In this document: positions 8,797 to 18,897 of the stretch, one piece after another | Position numbering within the stretch: the first letter of the stretch is position 1 | Layout: each line of letters begins with the position of its first letter | Source: JAABVY01 sp964627935 | GTDB lineage: Bacteria; Zixibacteria; MSB-5A5; JAABVY01 | Assembly: GCA_964627935.1 (NCBI GenBank) | Contig: CAZVLB010000007.1 | Span: 146,157-210,156, forward strand | Reading direction: 5' to 3' | DNA: 64,000 nucleotides | Translations under genes and position numbers: made by a program | Notes under the pieces: model-generated | The model's input: only the letters and a program-made list of their open reading frames with translations | Database searches by the model: none | What the model was told of the DNA's origin: nothing

Positions 8797-11037
8797 GTGA
8801 ATTTTCAGCTTTTAGTCGGTGTAATATATTTAATTTTCTCTGCTCTGCTTTTTTTTACCGGCACCATTATTTTCAGAGAAAATCCATTTCGCCGGTTGAA
8901 CCGGGTTACCAGCCTGCTGTTGATTTTTGCCGGGCTGGCGCCCCTGTTTGCCTCTCTGGGTGTCTTTATGGGCCGGGCCGGAGAAATCGTGGCCGCGGCT
9001 GTTCCCTTTTATGAAAACCTGTTCTTCCTGTGGGAACTGTTCTTCCCGCAACTGATTCTCTTTGCCTTAGTCTTTCCCACCGAACATCCGATCCTGACCA
9101 CCAACAGCAAAGTCAAATACCTGATTTTCATCCCGCATATCTTCCATATTGTGCTGGTTACGATTTTTGCCGACAGCGAACGGCTGGTGGAAATTCTGCA
9201 GGTTGATTCATCAGTGGCTTTCTTTTCATGGATCACCGATCGTTTCATATTCTTCATCGGTTTTGTTGCCGCCCTGCTGGACTTTCTGGTCAGGCTGCAC
9301 CTGCAGACATTCGCGGTTATAAATATTGTCTATATCATCATAGCCCTGATACTCCTCTACCGGGGCCTCAAATCGGTGGCCAATCGTCGACTGAAAACCC
9401 AGACCCAGATAGTCATCTGGGGTATACAATCGGCCACCGGCCTGTATATGATCTCATATCTTTTGCCCAACCTGAGCGGATTTGACATGTCCACCAATGT
9501 TCAGGTGGCCATGGCCATAGCCGCCCTGGCAATCGGCAATGGCGCGATTATCTATGCCATTATCCGTTACCAGTTTCTGGATGTGCGCCTGATTGTCAGG
9601 CAGTCCGTGGTCTATACCATCACCTCGGCGATTATAGTCGGGGCATATCTGCTTATATTGTCACAGTTCACAAAACTGCTCCAGGATATTTTCGACCAGG
9701 ATACCCCATTTTTGCCGGCCATCTTTATCATCCTGGCACTGATATTTTTCCAGCCAATCATGAACCAGGTGGACAATTTCCTGAAGAAATTCTTTATCAA
9801 GGGCAAAGTCGATATCCGCTATGTGACCGAGGAAATCGCCCGTGAGTTGACCTCGATTCTCGATCCGGAAAAACTGCGTGATTCTGTGGTCAGAATTTTA
9901 CGCGAAGAGATGTTGATCGAAAAGGTGCGCCTGTGCCTGAAATCGGAAAACGATCAGAGCCTTGTGCTGCTCCCCCAGCCGGGCGATACATCGCCGGAGA
10001 TGACCTATTCGATCAATGATTCACTGACCGAGGAGATGGTGAGACGGGGCCGTCCGGCACTTCTGGAGGAATACAAATCGATTGAGAAGGAGTCTCCGCT
10101 TCTGGATGGGCTCGAGAAAATGGGCTACCAGATGATCGCACCATTGATCAATCGCGGGGAAATCGAGGGCTTCATCGCCCTTTCCAACAAAATTTCCGGC
10201 TATAATTACAATTACGAGGATATTACAACATTGAATATCCTTTCCAATCAACTGGTTGTGGCCATGTCCAACGCCCGTCTCTACCAGGAATCGCTCGAGA
10301 AGCAGCGACTCGAGGAAGAGCTTTCGCTGGCCCGCCAGATTCAGAAGGACCTGCTGCCCAAATCATTGCCAAGCGGCGAAGATTTCGAGATAGCGGCCTA
10401 TTCCGAGCCCTCGCGCTACGTGGGCGGTGACTTTTACGACTTTTTGCAGACCCGGCGAGATACGACAGGTATAGTTGTGGCAGATGTTTCCGGTAAAGGT
10501 ATACCTGCGGCGCTGATGGTTTCGCAGATTCAGGCCATGCTGCGAAGCGAGGTCAGAAATACCGATTCGCTGGCAAAGATATTGAAAAATGTCAATTTCC
10601 TGATGGCTACGACCACATCATCGGAAAAATTCGTTACGCTTTTCTATGCCGATTTCGATCAACGAAATCACGAGCTGCATTATGTCAACGCCGGGCACAA
10701 TTACCCGATTGTGATTCACACCGACGGCAGCCACAGCTTTTTGACCGAGGGCGGGCTCTTGATCGGCGCATTTCCGGAAGCCAGCTATAAATCAGATAGA
10801 ATATCATTATCGCCGGGCGACCTGGTCTTTTTCTACACTGACGGTGTCAATGAGGCCTTTGATCGTGATGGTAATCAATTTGGCGAAGATCGGCTTCTGG
10901 AGCTGATCAAAAGCTTGCGCGATCAGTCTGCTCGCGAGATTACCGAAAAAGTGGTTGATGAAATCAAGGAGTTTTCCTCGGGTGAAATTCCGCAGGATGA
11001 TATGACGGTGGTGGCCCTGAAAATGAATCATGGCTGA
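8797..11037 (+). CDS. Membrane GAF-PP2C phosphatase (RsbU/SpoIIE-like)
   Basis: A 746-aa protein starting at GTG. The first ~290 residues hold about eight hydrophobic helices, probably a sensory membrane region. A GAF-like domain follows (~340-500), then a short coiled linker (EEELSLARQIQKDLLPKSLPS). A SpoIIE-type PP2C domain forms the C-terminus (~530-745) with YVGGDFYDF, VVADVSGKGIPAALM, VNAGHN and PQDDMTVV as metal and phosphate-site motifs. It should dephosphorylate the upstream STAS protein in response to a membrane or GAF signal. It completes the three-gene partner-switching module. The signal is unknown. Confidence 0.9.
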   Translation: MNFQLLVGVIYLIFSALLFFTGTIIFRENPFRRLNRVTSLLLIFAGLAPLFASLGVFMGRAGEIVAAAVPFYENLFFLWELFFPQLILFALVFPTEHPILTTNSKVKYLIFIPHIFHIVLVTIFADSERLVEILQVDSSVAFFSWITDRFIFFIGFVAALLDFLVRLHLQTFAVINIVYIIIALILLYRGLKSVANRRLKTQTQIVIWGIQSATGLYMISYLLPNLSGFDMSTNVQVAMAIAALAIGNGAIIYAIIRYQFLDVRLIVRQSVVYTITSAIIVGAYLLILSQFTKLLQDIFDQDTPFLPAIFIILALIFFQPIMNQVDNFLKKFFIKGKVDIRYVTEEIARELTSILDPEKLRDSVVRILREEMLIEKVRLCLKSENDQSLVLLPQPGDTSPEMTYSINDSLTEEMVRRGRPALLEEYKSIEKESPLLDGLEKMGYQMIAPLINRGEIEGFIALSNKISGYNYNYEDITTLNILSNQLVVAMSNARLYQESLEKQRLEEELSLARQIQKDLLPKSLPSGEDFEIAAYSEPSRYVGGDFYDFLQTRRDTTGIVVADVSGKGIPAALMVSQIQAMLRSEVRNTDSLAKILKNVNFLMATTTSSEKFVTLFYADFDQRNHELHYVNAGHNYPIVIHTDGSHSFLTEGGLLIGAFPEASYKSDRISLSPGDLVFFYTDGVNEAFDRDGNQFGEDRLLELIKSLRDQSAREITEKVVDEIKEFSSGEIPQDDMTVVALKMNHG

Positions 11038-11099
11038 TCTGTGTTCAAACTTGCCAAAGGAAGCATTTAATGTAAATTCCTATTGGAGCAAAATAAGTT

Positions 11100-11633
11100 A
11101 TGAGTGTCTATAAATATTGCCCGCAATGCAGGGCCGAACTGGAGGATTACAGCGACGAGGGTTTCCAGCGTCAACGATGCCCGGAATGCGGATTTATTCA
11201 TTATCGCAATCCCGCGCCGGCGGCCGGATGTGTGGTCTTTCATGAGGGTCGGCTGTTATGGGTGCAACGTGCTCATTATCCCAGGCAGGGCTACTGGACA
11301 ATCCCGGCCGGTTTTATCGAATGGGATGAGTCCCCGGCCGAAACCGCGGTCCGTGAATTAAAAGAGGAGACCAATCTGGATGTATGCATTACCGGTCTTT
11401 TTAAGGTCTACAATGGCAATGATGATCCGCGAACAAATGCCATCCTGATCCTGTATTTCGCCGAACCTGCAGGCGGTGAACTTAAGGCGGCCGATGATGC
11501 CATGAAAGCGGTCTTTTTTGAACGTGATGAGATGAGTCCCGATAAAATAGCATTCGAGTCGCATCGCCAGGCGCTGCATGACCTGAAAACCCATTACCCG
11601 GAAAAGTTTAGAAGCCATGCTGATAAAAAATAA
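11100..11633 (+). CDS. NUDIX hydrolase with N-terminal zinc ribbon
   Basis: A 177-aa protein. Cys7, Cys10, Cys27 and Cys30 form a zinc ribbon like that of NADH pyrophosphatase (NudC). The Nudix box GFIEWDESPAETAVRELKEE lies around residues 64-83; the usual Gly after REUXEEX is Asn, as in many relatives. Such enzymes cleave nucleoside diphosphates linked to another group, often NADH or ADP-ribose. It is shorter than NudC and lacks its SQPWPFPQS-type tail, so the substrate is not assured. Its last 17 bases overlap the start of the histidine kinase gene, implying one transcript. Confidence 0.88.
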   Translation: MSVYKYCPQCRAELEDYSDEGFQRQRCPECGFIHYRNPAPAAGCVVFHEGRLLWVQRAHYPRQGYWTIPAGFIEWDESPAETAVRELKEETNLDVCITGLFKVYNGNDDPRTNAILILYFAEPAGGELKAADDAMKAVFFERDEMSPDKIAFESHRQALHDLKTHYPEKFRSHADKK

Positions 11634-13092
11634 GTTCTTCCTGAGGCTGTTTCTGCTCTCTTTTGTGCCCTTCCTGATTCTTTCGCTGGTTGCAGTCTAT
11701 CTCTTTAACCAGGGTATCAGCCAGGTGATTTCACCCGGTTTTGAGCAGTCCCTGCGCAATTCTGAGTATATGGTTGAAAACAACCTGGAATTGTACCGGC
11801 TGCGATTTCTGAACCTGGTGGATATCCTGGCCAAGGATTCATTGACCTCCGAAGATATAAAATATTTCGACCTGATCATATTCATTTCCCAGACCGATAC
11901 CCTGGCAATCAAATCCCTGGAAAACGAAGAGTACAACCGCATGTTCATGGAGGAAGCGGCCTTTAAAGCGGGGGCATTCCCGGAGATAATCAGCTTTGAG
12001 GGACGCATACTGGTATATCAGCGTATCTCACTGGCGCCATCATTGGATCCATCACCGCTGTTGATCCTGGGGCAATATCTGCCCGACGATTTTTCGCAGC
12101 GTGCGGCGGAAATCATCAGCGCCAAGACCGAGTACAATCGCCTGAAGAATTTCGTCGAGGCTTCCGGCAGCAATATCGCCTGGTTTTTATGGATAAGTGT
12201 AACAGTGATTTTCCTGACATTTATTATTTATATCGCCCGCTGGTGGGCCAATTCGCTGATCAAACCAATAAATAATCTCTCGCTGGCGGCATTTGAAATC
12301 GCCAAGGGCAAATGGGGCAAGACTGTCAGCTATACCAAAGATGATGAACTGGGTACGCTGGTATCATCGTTCAACTACATGTCCGGCGAATTGCGCAATA
12401 ACGCCCAGCGCCTGCTCCAGGCCGAAATCGAGGCGGGATGGAAAAATACCGCGCGGGTTATCGCTCATGGAATCAAGAACATCTTAAGTCCGATCAAGAC
12501 AGCCATGCATAAGCTAACCGGCGCCTCGGATATGGAACAGGCCCGCAAGGATATCGAGACAATCTCGACCGAGATTGCCAAGCTGGAAGATATAGCCAAT
12601 GATTTCTCCATGTTTGCGCGTTCGCCCGATATACGGCCGGTGCTGGTCAATGTCAAGCGTATCTGCCAGGATGCCATCGAACTGGCCGGACGGAATTATC
12701 CCGCTATCGAGAAGAAAATCGATGTCGCCGATGACATCTACCTGGAGACGGATTATGAAATCCTGCGCAGCCTGCTTTTTAACCTGGTCAAGAACAGCCT
12801 CGAGGCAATGCAGGAATCGGGCCGTCTGGAAATCACAGCCATGCGCGATGATAATGTTGTTATAATAACCGTCAACGACACCGGCCCGGGAATCCCGCGC
12901 GACCTGAAAGAGAAGATCTTCAAGCCCTATTATACAACAAAATCCCGCGGTACCGGGCTGGGACTTCCCATAGCCAAAAAATTTGCCCAGGCCCTGGGCG
13001 CGGAAATGGAACTTGATTCCGATCAGGATGGAACCACTGTGACTCTTGAATTTGGCGGTGCAGGTGAACAAGAAAGTCCTTTTAGTCGATGA
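11617..13092 (+). CDS. NtrY-like membrane sensor histidine kinase
   Basis: A 491-aa sensor kinase. One helix near residues 7-27 and another near 187-210 enclose a ~160-residue periplasmic domain, followed by HAMP (~211-265). The phospho-acceptor box is VIAHGIKNILSPIK with His284, close to the LAHEIKNPLTPI form of NtrY. The GHKL domain follows: NLVKNSLEAM, DTGPGIP and TGLGLPIAKK. It overlaps the upstream NUDIX gene by 17 bases and the downstream sigma54-type regulator by 29 bases, so the three are co-transcribed. The signal is unknown. Confidence 0.9.
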   Translation: MLIKNKFFLRLFLLSFVPFLILSLVAVYLFNQGISQVISPGFEQSLRNSEYMVENNLELYRLRFLNLVDILAKDSLTSEDIKYFDLIIFISQTDTLAIKSLENEEYNRMFMEEAAFKAGAFPEIISFEGRILVYQRISLAPSLDPSPLLILGQYLPDDFSQRAAEIISAKTEYNRLKNFVEASGSNIAWFLWISVTVIFLTFIIYIARWWANSLIKPINNLSLAAFEIAKGKWGKTVSYTKDDELGTLVSSFNYMSGELRNNAQRLLQAEIEAGWKNTARVIAHGIKNILSPIKTAMHKLTGASDMEQARKDIETISTEIAKLEDIANDFSMFARSPDIRPVLVNVKRICQDAIELAGRNYPAIEKKIDVADDIYLETDYEILRSLLFNLVKNSLEAMQESGRLEITAMRDDNVVIITVNDTGPGIPRDLKEKIFKPYYTTKSRGTGLGLPIAKKFAQALGAEMELDSDQDGTTVTLEFGGAGEQESPFSR

Positions 13093-14416
13093 CGACCGGC
13101 CCTTCACCGAGCAGATCGGCTCACTTCTCGATGGTGAAGGCTATAAAATAGATTCAGAGAACATTTCCGCCAATGTGCTCCAGCGCCTTAAAACAGGCTC
13201 CTATGCCGTGGTTCTTCTGGATATTCAGATGCCCGATCCGGACGGGCTGACACTTTTAAACAATATTCGTCAGCTTAAAAGTCCTCCCGAGATTATCATG
13301 TGTTCCGGGCAGGCCTCATTGCAGGAAGCGGCCGATTCAATCAAAAACGGCGCCTCGGATTTCCTGGAGAAACCGCCTGATGTCAAGCGTCTGCTGGTAG
13401 TTATAAAAAGTGCCATGGAAAAATATAACCTGCGCCAGGAAAATCGACGGTTCCGTGAGGAAAAACTTTCGCGCTACGAAATAATCGGTGAAAGCGAGCA
13501 GATAGTAAAACTGCGCCATACAATAGAAAGCGTGTCAGCAACCGACAGCCGGGTACTGATCTGGGGCGAAACCGGCACCGGCAAGGAGCTGGTCGCCTCG
13601 CAGATTCATTATCGCTCCGCCCGATCATCTCAGCCGCTTGTGACGGTAAACTGCGCGGCAATACCGCACGATCTGGCTGAGTCAGAACTGTTCGGACATA
13701 AAAAGGGTGCCTTCACCGGGGCGATCAGCGACCGTCATGGCAAATTCAAGCAGGCCGATGGGGGCAGCCTGGTACTGGACGAAATTGCTGAACTTCCGCT
13801 TGCCTTGCAAAGCAAGTTACTGCGTCTGCTGGAAAGCAATGAACTGGAGATGATCGGATCGGACAAAAAGGTTGAAATTGATGTGCGCCTGATATCCATC
13901 AGCGGCAAAGACCTTGAGGAACAGGCCAAACAGGAAAAATTCAGGGCCGACCTGTTGTACAGAATCAATACTATCCCGATCTATGTCGCGCCTCTTCGCG
14001 AACGCAAAGAGGATATCCCGCTTCTATTTCATCATTTCTTCAATCGCTTAAAAGAATCCACATATCAGTTTGAACGAACCTACGAAAGCGATATCATAAC
14101 GCTTCTAAATTCACATGACTGGCCCGGAAATATCCGGGAGCTGCGGAATTTCACGGAACGTCTGTTTTTTATCTGCGACCGCGATGAAATCAACCGCGAT
14201 TTCGCATCGAAATTGATGAGTAGCGGTGATCATGCAACTGATGAAGATCAGTTTTCGGAGAAAAATATTCTCAAAAGAAATGTGGCCGGGTTCGAGAAAA
14301 ACTTTTTGAAAATCAATCTCAGGCAAAGTGGCGGAAACATATCGGAACTGGCCCGCAAGCTGGGTATGGATCGCGGCAATCTGTATAAGAAACTCAAAAA
14401 GTATAAACTGTTGTGA
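13064..14416 (+). CDS. NtrC-family sigma54-dependent response regulator
   Basis: A ~450-aa regulator. The receiver domain (1-120) has DDD, the phospho-acceptor in LLDIQMPD and the Lys in EKPPD. The AAA+ domain has GETGTGKE (Walker A), the sigma54-contact loop GAFTGA and LVLDEIAEL (Walker B). The C-terminal Fis-type helix-turn-helix ends in MDRGNLYKKLKKYKLL. I place the start at GTG 13064 (MNKKVLLVDDD); GTG 13058 and TTG 13046 are in-frame alternatives. It is the cognate partner of the overlapping NtrY-like kinase and requires RpoN, whose gene is at 41264. The following ~150 bases hold no gene. Confidence 0.93.
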   Translation: MNKKVLLVDDDRPFTEQIGSLLDGEGYKIDSENISANVLQRLKTGSYAVVLLDIQMPDPDGLTLLNNIRQLKSPPEIIMCSGQASLQEAADSIKNGASDFLEKPPDVKRLLVVIKSAMEKYNLRQENRRFREEKLSRYEIIGESEQIVKLRHTIESVSATDSRVLIWGETGTGKELVASQIHYRSARSSQPLVTVNCAAIPHDLAESELFGHKKGAFTGAISDRHGKFKQADGGSLVLDEIAELPLALQSKLLRLLESNELEMIGSDKKVEIDVRLISISGKDLEEQAKQEKFRADLLYRINTIPIYVAPLRERKEDIPLLFHHFFNRLKESTYQFERTYESDIITLLNSHDWPGNIRELRNFTERLFFICDRDEINRDFASKLMSSGDHATDEDQFSEKNILKRNVAGFEKNFLKINLRQSGGNISELARKLGMDRGNLYKKLKKYKLL

Positions 14417-14566
14417 TTTTTACAACATTACTATCATAGCGATTGTAAAATATACAACGCCATGTATATATAATATCCGGCTTTTGGCCGATTTGGCCCA
14501 AATAACGGCTATTTTCGCATGCGGTACAATGTTTGCTATTTATAATGGCAAACAAAGGAGGAACGA

Positions 14567-16279
14567 TTGGTTGATAACAAGATTACGATTCTGATAATTC
14601 TGGCGGTACTGCTTTTTATTGCCGCACTTTTTCCAAACGGGGCGGCCGCCCAATCGGGCAATAAATTCCTGATCGATTACATGGAAGATGATTTATACAT
14701 AGAATTGAACTTCGCTGGCCAGCGCAAGACAGTGTCATCATCATGCGCTTTGGTTACCTATTTCGAGAACGAAATCAGTATCGCTGACGGTCCGGTATTT
14801 TCCGGCCAGTCTATCGTATGGGATGATATCGAGGTTCCTTATGAGTTACTCAAAGTGCGCAAGGTCGAACGGATTTCCGATGACCGAGTGCTGGTTGAAT
14901 TCCAGATCAAGGATGAACCCCCGCGTCGTCGCATACCAACAGATATGTTCAACGCCTTCAAGCCGGCCATTATCGACTCGGAGATTTTCGTGCGCGGTGA
15001 CCTGATCAATGTCGGCGCAGATGTTGAATTATACGGCGAGGTGGCAGATAATCTGATCAGCCTGTTCGGCGATGTGACGCTTCATTCACGATCGCTGGTG
15101 CGCGAAAACGTGGTGGTCATTTGCGGACGGGTATATCGTCATGAGGATTCTCAGGTGTATGGGCAGATCGTCTCGATGAAAGGCTGGCAGGAAGGCGGAA
15201 GGAAATATGGTTCACGGCGCGGGTATTACCGCGAGATTGAATTCCTGGGGTCGTTTTCATACAACCGTGTGGATGGGCTGGGGGTCAATATCGGGCTTAA
15301 ATATGAAGACCCGGATCATATCTTTCCATCGGTTTCAGGATCATTCGGCTATGCTTTCGAAGCCGAAAGAACCCGTTATGACCTGACAGTATCACAGAGG
15401 ATATTCAATAAATATGCCCTGGAACCATACGGCAGCCTGTATCGTGAAACAGCCACCGAGGATGACTGGATCGCGGGCAAAAATGAGAATACTGTCTATG
15501 CCCTGCTGGTGAAAGAAGATTTCCGCGATTACTATGAGAAAGAGGGCGGCAAAGTCGGAATCAAGCTTCATATAGGCGATCACAATAAGGTCGATTTCGC
15601 ATACAGCTATGACCGGCTGGACTGGATGGATGCCCATCCGCGGCTGTGGAGCCTGTTCGGCCAGGAAAGATTCAGGCGCAATTTCAGTACGGTCCCCCTG
15701 GATCTTCTGGATCAGTATCGTTCCGACTTCGAGAGCAAATTGTCGCTTTTTACTGTCACCTATACATTCGATAGGCGTGACAATATCTATGACCCCTGGG
15801 CGGGATGGTACGGTGAGGCTATGTATGAAAAAGCAGGCGGCGATCTTAAGGGCGACCTGACTTTTTCACGCTGGCGTTTCAGCCTTGTGCGTTATCAGCC
15901 CCTGAACGAGTACCTGGGATTCAACCTGCGCACCATCTACGCCGGATCATCGGACAGGATTCCGATTTTCAAGAAATATTACCTGGGCGGCCTGCGCTCG
16001 CTCAGGGGCTATGATATCAAGGAATTTTTCGGCGATCAGATGTTTCTGGGGAATATCGAATATGTGGTCAGCTTCAATGCCTACTCGCGCGGGATGATCT
16101 TCTTCGATATCGGCAAGGTGATCGGGCAGGATGATGATATCTTCGATGATGGCGAATTCAAGTCTGATATAGGTCTGGGTGTCAGCCTCTCCCCCGGATT
16201 CAGGGTGGAGCTGGCCAGGGCCCTGGATGATTCTGATGCCGATCTCAAATTCTGGGTTACATTCGGCAAATCATTCTAA
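14567..16279 (+). CDS. Omp85-type outer-membrane barrel protein
   Basis: A 570-aa protein starting at TTG, set by an AAAGGAGGA Shine-Dalgarno. It has a signal peptide (~7-29). Residues ~145-205 show a regular beta-helical run (VELYGEVADNLISLFGDVTLHSRSLVRENVVVICGRV) like bactofilin-type coats. The C-terminal ~350 residues are alternating beta-strands with the Omp85 hallmark LRGY in GGLRSLRGYD, and the protein ends in Phe. No POTRA repeats are recognisable, unlike BamA or TamA. It may insert or export envelope proteins or lipids; this is inferred from the barrel family. The next gene begins 2 bases after its stop. Confidence 0.8.
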   Translation: MVDNKITILIILAVLLFIAALFPNGAAAQSGNKFLIDYMEDDLYIELNFAGQRKTVSSSCALVTYFENEISIADGPVFSGQSIVWDDIEVPYELLKVRKVERISDDRVLVEFQIKDEPPRRRIPTDMFNAFKPAIIDSEIFVRGDLINVGADVELYGEVADNLISLFGDVTLHSRSLVRENVVVICGRVYRHEDSQVYGQIVSMKGWQEGGRKYGSRRGYYREIEFLGSFSYNRVDGLGVNIGLKYEDPDHIFPSVSGSFGYAFEAERTRYDLTVSQRIFNKYALEPYGSLYRETATEDDWIAGKNENTVYALLVKEDFRDYYEKEGGKVGIKLHIGDHNKVDFAYSYDRLDWMDAHPRLWSLFGQERFRRNFSTVPLDLLDQYRSDFESKLSLFTVTYTFDRRDNIYDPWAGWYGEAMYEKAGGDLKGDLTFSRWRFSLVRYQPLNEYLGFNLRTIYAGSSDRIPIFKKYYLGGLRSLRGYDIKEFFGDQMFLGNIEYVVSFNAYSRGMIFFDIGKVIGQDDDIFDDGEFKSDIGLGVSLSPGFRVELARALDDSDADLKFWVTFGKSF

Positions 16280-16281
16280 TC

Positions 16282-16974
16282 ATGAATATTTCAGGAGATA
16301 TAAGAATCAGGGCCGGATATGCAGCGGCCCTGATTCTTTTCGTTTTGCTCATCATTCCGCATGATCTTCAAGCTGAAGATTCCCCAGTCTTCGAATTGTT
16401 TCTGTATCAAAATCAGTTGACCGCGGCATTTGACCTGCAGAGTGTACTCGATTCGGCCAGATTCCGGAGTACAAAAGAAAGCTATCCCCTGCGTCTGAAA
16501 TTCAGGGTCGAATTAAAGAAGTCTCAGTCACTATGGTTCGACCATATTGTCGATGAGAAACAGGCTGCCCTGGAGATTGAATACCAGAGCTTCGGTTCCA
16601 GGTACAACCTGAGGCTGCTGCCATTTGATGGTAAGCCATTTGATAACACATACTTAACCCGCAATGATATTCTTGAGGCACTCAACGAAAGACTGCTTTT
16701 ATCATTCGGACAGGTAGATAATCTGAACCGTACGGCAAGATATTACCTGAGACTGGAGATTGAGCTTAAAAGGTTAAGCGCCAAAGACATACAGGATGCC
16801 AGCCGATGGTATCGGGGGCTGGAAAACGACACATCCCATGGTTCGGGACAGGATTTTCCTGTGCAAATTCTTGACAATCTATTGAATATAAGCGGTTTCG
16901 GAGCGGAAAAACTGGTCTTCCAGAGTCCCCCCTTTCGAGTCTCAGATTTGAAGATTGTAAAATCACAGAACTAA
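16282..16974 (+). CDS. DUF4390-like exported protein
   Basis: A 230-aa protein with a signal peptide (~13-31, ending LQAED). The region FRVELKKSQSLWFDHIVDEKQAALEIEY, followed by a NRTARYYLRLEIELK segment, resembles DUF4390. Proteins of that family are often encoded beside NtrY/NtrX pairs in proteobacteria, and here an NtrY/NtrX-like pair lies two genes upstream. The biochemical role is unknown. It sits 2 bases after the Omp85 gene, so it is in the same operon. The family call rests on pattern and context. Confidence 0.6.
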   Translation: MNISGDIRIRAGYAAALILFVLLIIPHDLQAEDSPVFELFLYQNQLTAAFDLQSVLDSARFRSTKESYPLRLKFRVELKKSQSLWFDHIVDEKQAALEIEYQSFGSRYNLRLLPFDGKPFDNTYLTRNDILEALNERLLLSFGQVDNLNRTARYYLRLEIELKRLSAKDIQDASRWYRGLENDTSHGSGQDFPVQILDNLLNISGFGAEKLVFQSPPFRVSDLKIVKSQN

Positions 16975-17090
16975 TTCGCATAATTATAGGGGCTTTTTGA
17001 TAAGACTTTAATATTATTGGGGTTAACGTTTGCCGCAGGCTTTCCGATAATTATACAGACGCATATTAAATCCATAGTTCAGGAAAGCGT

Positions 17091-18884
17091 ATGGCAATAA
17101 AAAAGACCTCCGTTACCAAATTCGATACCACGGATAAAATTATCGTCCCTGATAAGCCCAGGAATCAGGATGTCAGGGGACAAATTGATGATGAAATGGA
17201 CCTGCTTTCCGAAATGGAAGACAGCCTGTCATCAATAGAAAACAGGTACCCTTCGCTGGCAGAAAAGTCCCGCTTATCGGAAACCCGAACGGCCGATCTC
17301 AAGGCCATCCTGGATATCTCGCAGGCGATAAATTCATCGCTGGTCCTGGATGAAATCCTGCATAAGGTACTGGAACATGCCATTAAGCTGCTGCAGGCCG
17401 AACGCGGATTTCTGATGCTTCTGGATGAAAGCGGTGAACTGCAGTTCAAAACCGCACATAATATTGCCCGGGAAAAGCTATTGGGCGATGATTTCAAGAT
17501 ATCAAATTCAATTGCCAACAAAGTCGCCCGAACCGGCACCTCGGTATATACTTCCGACGCCCAGGCCGATGAAAAATATGCCAAGCAGAAATCGATCGCG
17601 GAACTGAATCTTCGCTCGATCATGTGCGTACCGCTCAAGATCAAAGAAAAGATCATCGGGGTGATCTATCTGGACAACAGCAGCGAGGCCAAGGTCTTTT
17701 TACAGAGTGATTTGTACCTGTTCGAACTCCTGGCGGAACAGGCCTCGATTGCGATTGAAAATGCCAAGCTCTATGAAAACCTGCTGATGCTGAAAAAATA
17801 CAATGAAAATGTTGTCAACAAGACTCCGGTAGGAATCATAGTGGTAAACACCAGTTTTAATGTCACCAGCCTGAATGATGCCGCCTTTGAAATCCTGACT
17901 CCGCCGACACGTAAAAACAGCGAATTTCGAAATAAAATAAGTGGTGCCCGGATTTTTGACCTGCTCACAGACAGCGAAGCATCTTACTGGGAACGCAACC
18001 TGAAAAAAGTATTCGAAAGCGGCCAGGTATTCGAGGACAGCCGCTATTACTATAACGTCGATGAAGAAGAGAAAGTACTCAACCTCAAGATTACGCCCAT
18101 GGATATCGAGCCGGAAAAATCTCGTGGTTTGATTATCGTGATCGAGGATATCACAGAAAAAGTTATCCTGGAAAACTATGTCATGCTCTCCGAGAAACTG
18201 GTCGCCAAGGGCGAGATGGCGGCATCTATAGGCCATGAGCTGAACAATTACCTGGCAATTATCTCCAACAGCGCCGAATTGATGATACGCAATGTCAACC
18301 TGAAGCGCTACGACAAGCTGCAGAACAATTGCGACTCAATCGTTGACAATATCTCCAAGATCAAGCGCTTTACCGACGGCCTGATGGACTTCTCCAAACT
18401 GGACAAGGAAATCGTACGCTACGATATCCGCAAGCTGGTCGAGGATCTTCTGTTCTCGATCAAACCGCAGAAACGCTTTGCGAATATCACTTTCGAGGTC
18501 GAGATCTCGCACAAGGTGCCGGCGCTGGAAATGGATGTGGGACAGATTCAGCAGGTGCTGATAAATTGCATCTATAATGCCAATGATGCGATCCAGTCTA
18601 TACCGGATCACAAGGGCATCATCAGGATACAAGCAGAACAGGACGAAAACAAAGACAGCCATGTGGTCCTGAAGGTCACAGACAACGGTCCCGGTATTGA
18701 ACCCAGGAATATAGTGAAGATTTTTGAACCCGGATTCACAACCAAAAAGAACGGTCACGGCCTGGGACTGGCCAACTGTCGCAGGATCATAGAGAATCAT
18801 CACGGCACGATGGAAATCGAAAGTGAGCCGGGAGAGTTTACCAGGTTTATAATTGTCCTTCCCGTAAACCAGCCCAGGGGCTGA
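17091..18884 (+). CDS. Soluble GAF-PAS sensor histidine kinase
   Basis: A 597-aa cytoplasmic kinase with no membrane helix. A GAF domain (~65-230, LQAERGFLMLLDESG..) is followed by a PAS domain (~240-355). The HisKA box is GEMAASIGHELNNYL with His382, and the GHKL domain has NCIYNANDAI, DNGPGIEP and GHGLGLANC. No receiver follows, so the response regulator must be elsewhere. It lies 13 bases before a Ser/Thr kinase-TPR gene on the same strand. Such pairings suggest a joint signalling pathway, which is an inference. Confidence 0.88.
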   Translation: MAIKKTSVTKFDTTDKIIVPDKPRNQDVRGQIDDEMDLLSEMEDSLSSIENRYPSLAEKSRLSETRTADLKAILDISQAINSSLVLDEILHKVLEHAIKLLQAERGFLMLLDESGELQFKTAHNIAREKLLGDDFKISNSIANKVARTGTSVYTSDAQADEKYAKQKSIAELNLRSIMCVPLKIKEKIIGVIYLDNSSEAKVFLQSDLYLFELLAEQASIAIENAKLYENLLMLKKYNENVVNKTPVGIIVVNTSFNVTSLNDAAFEILTPPTRKNSEFRNKISGARIFDLLTDSEASYWERNLKKVFESGQVFEDSRYYYNVDEEEKVLNLKITPMDIEPEKSRGLIIVIEDITEKVILENYVMLSEKLVAKGEMAASIGHELNNYLAIISNSAELMIRNVNLKRYDKLQNNCDSIVDNISKIKRFTDGLMDFSKLDKEIVRYDIRKLVEDLLFSIKPQKRFANITFEVEISHKVPALEMDVGQIQQVLINCIYNANDAIQSIPDHKGIIRIQAEQDENKDSHVVLKVTDNGPGIEPRNIVKIFEPGFTTKKNGHGLGLANCRRIIENHHGTMEIESEPGEFTRFIIVLPVNQPRG

Positions 18885-18897
18885 CAGGGTTTTTAAA

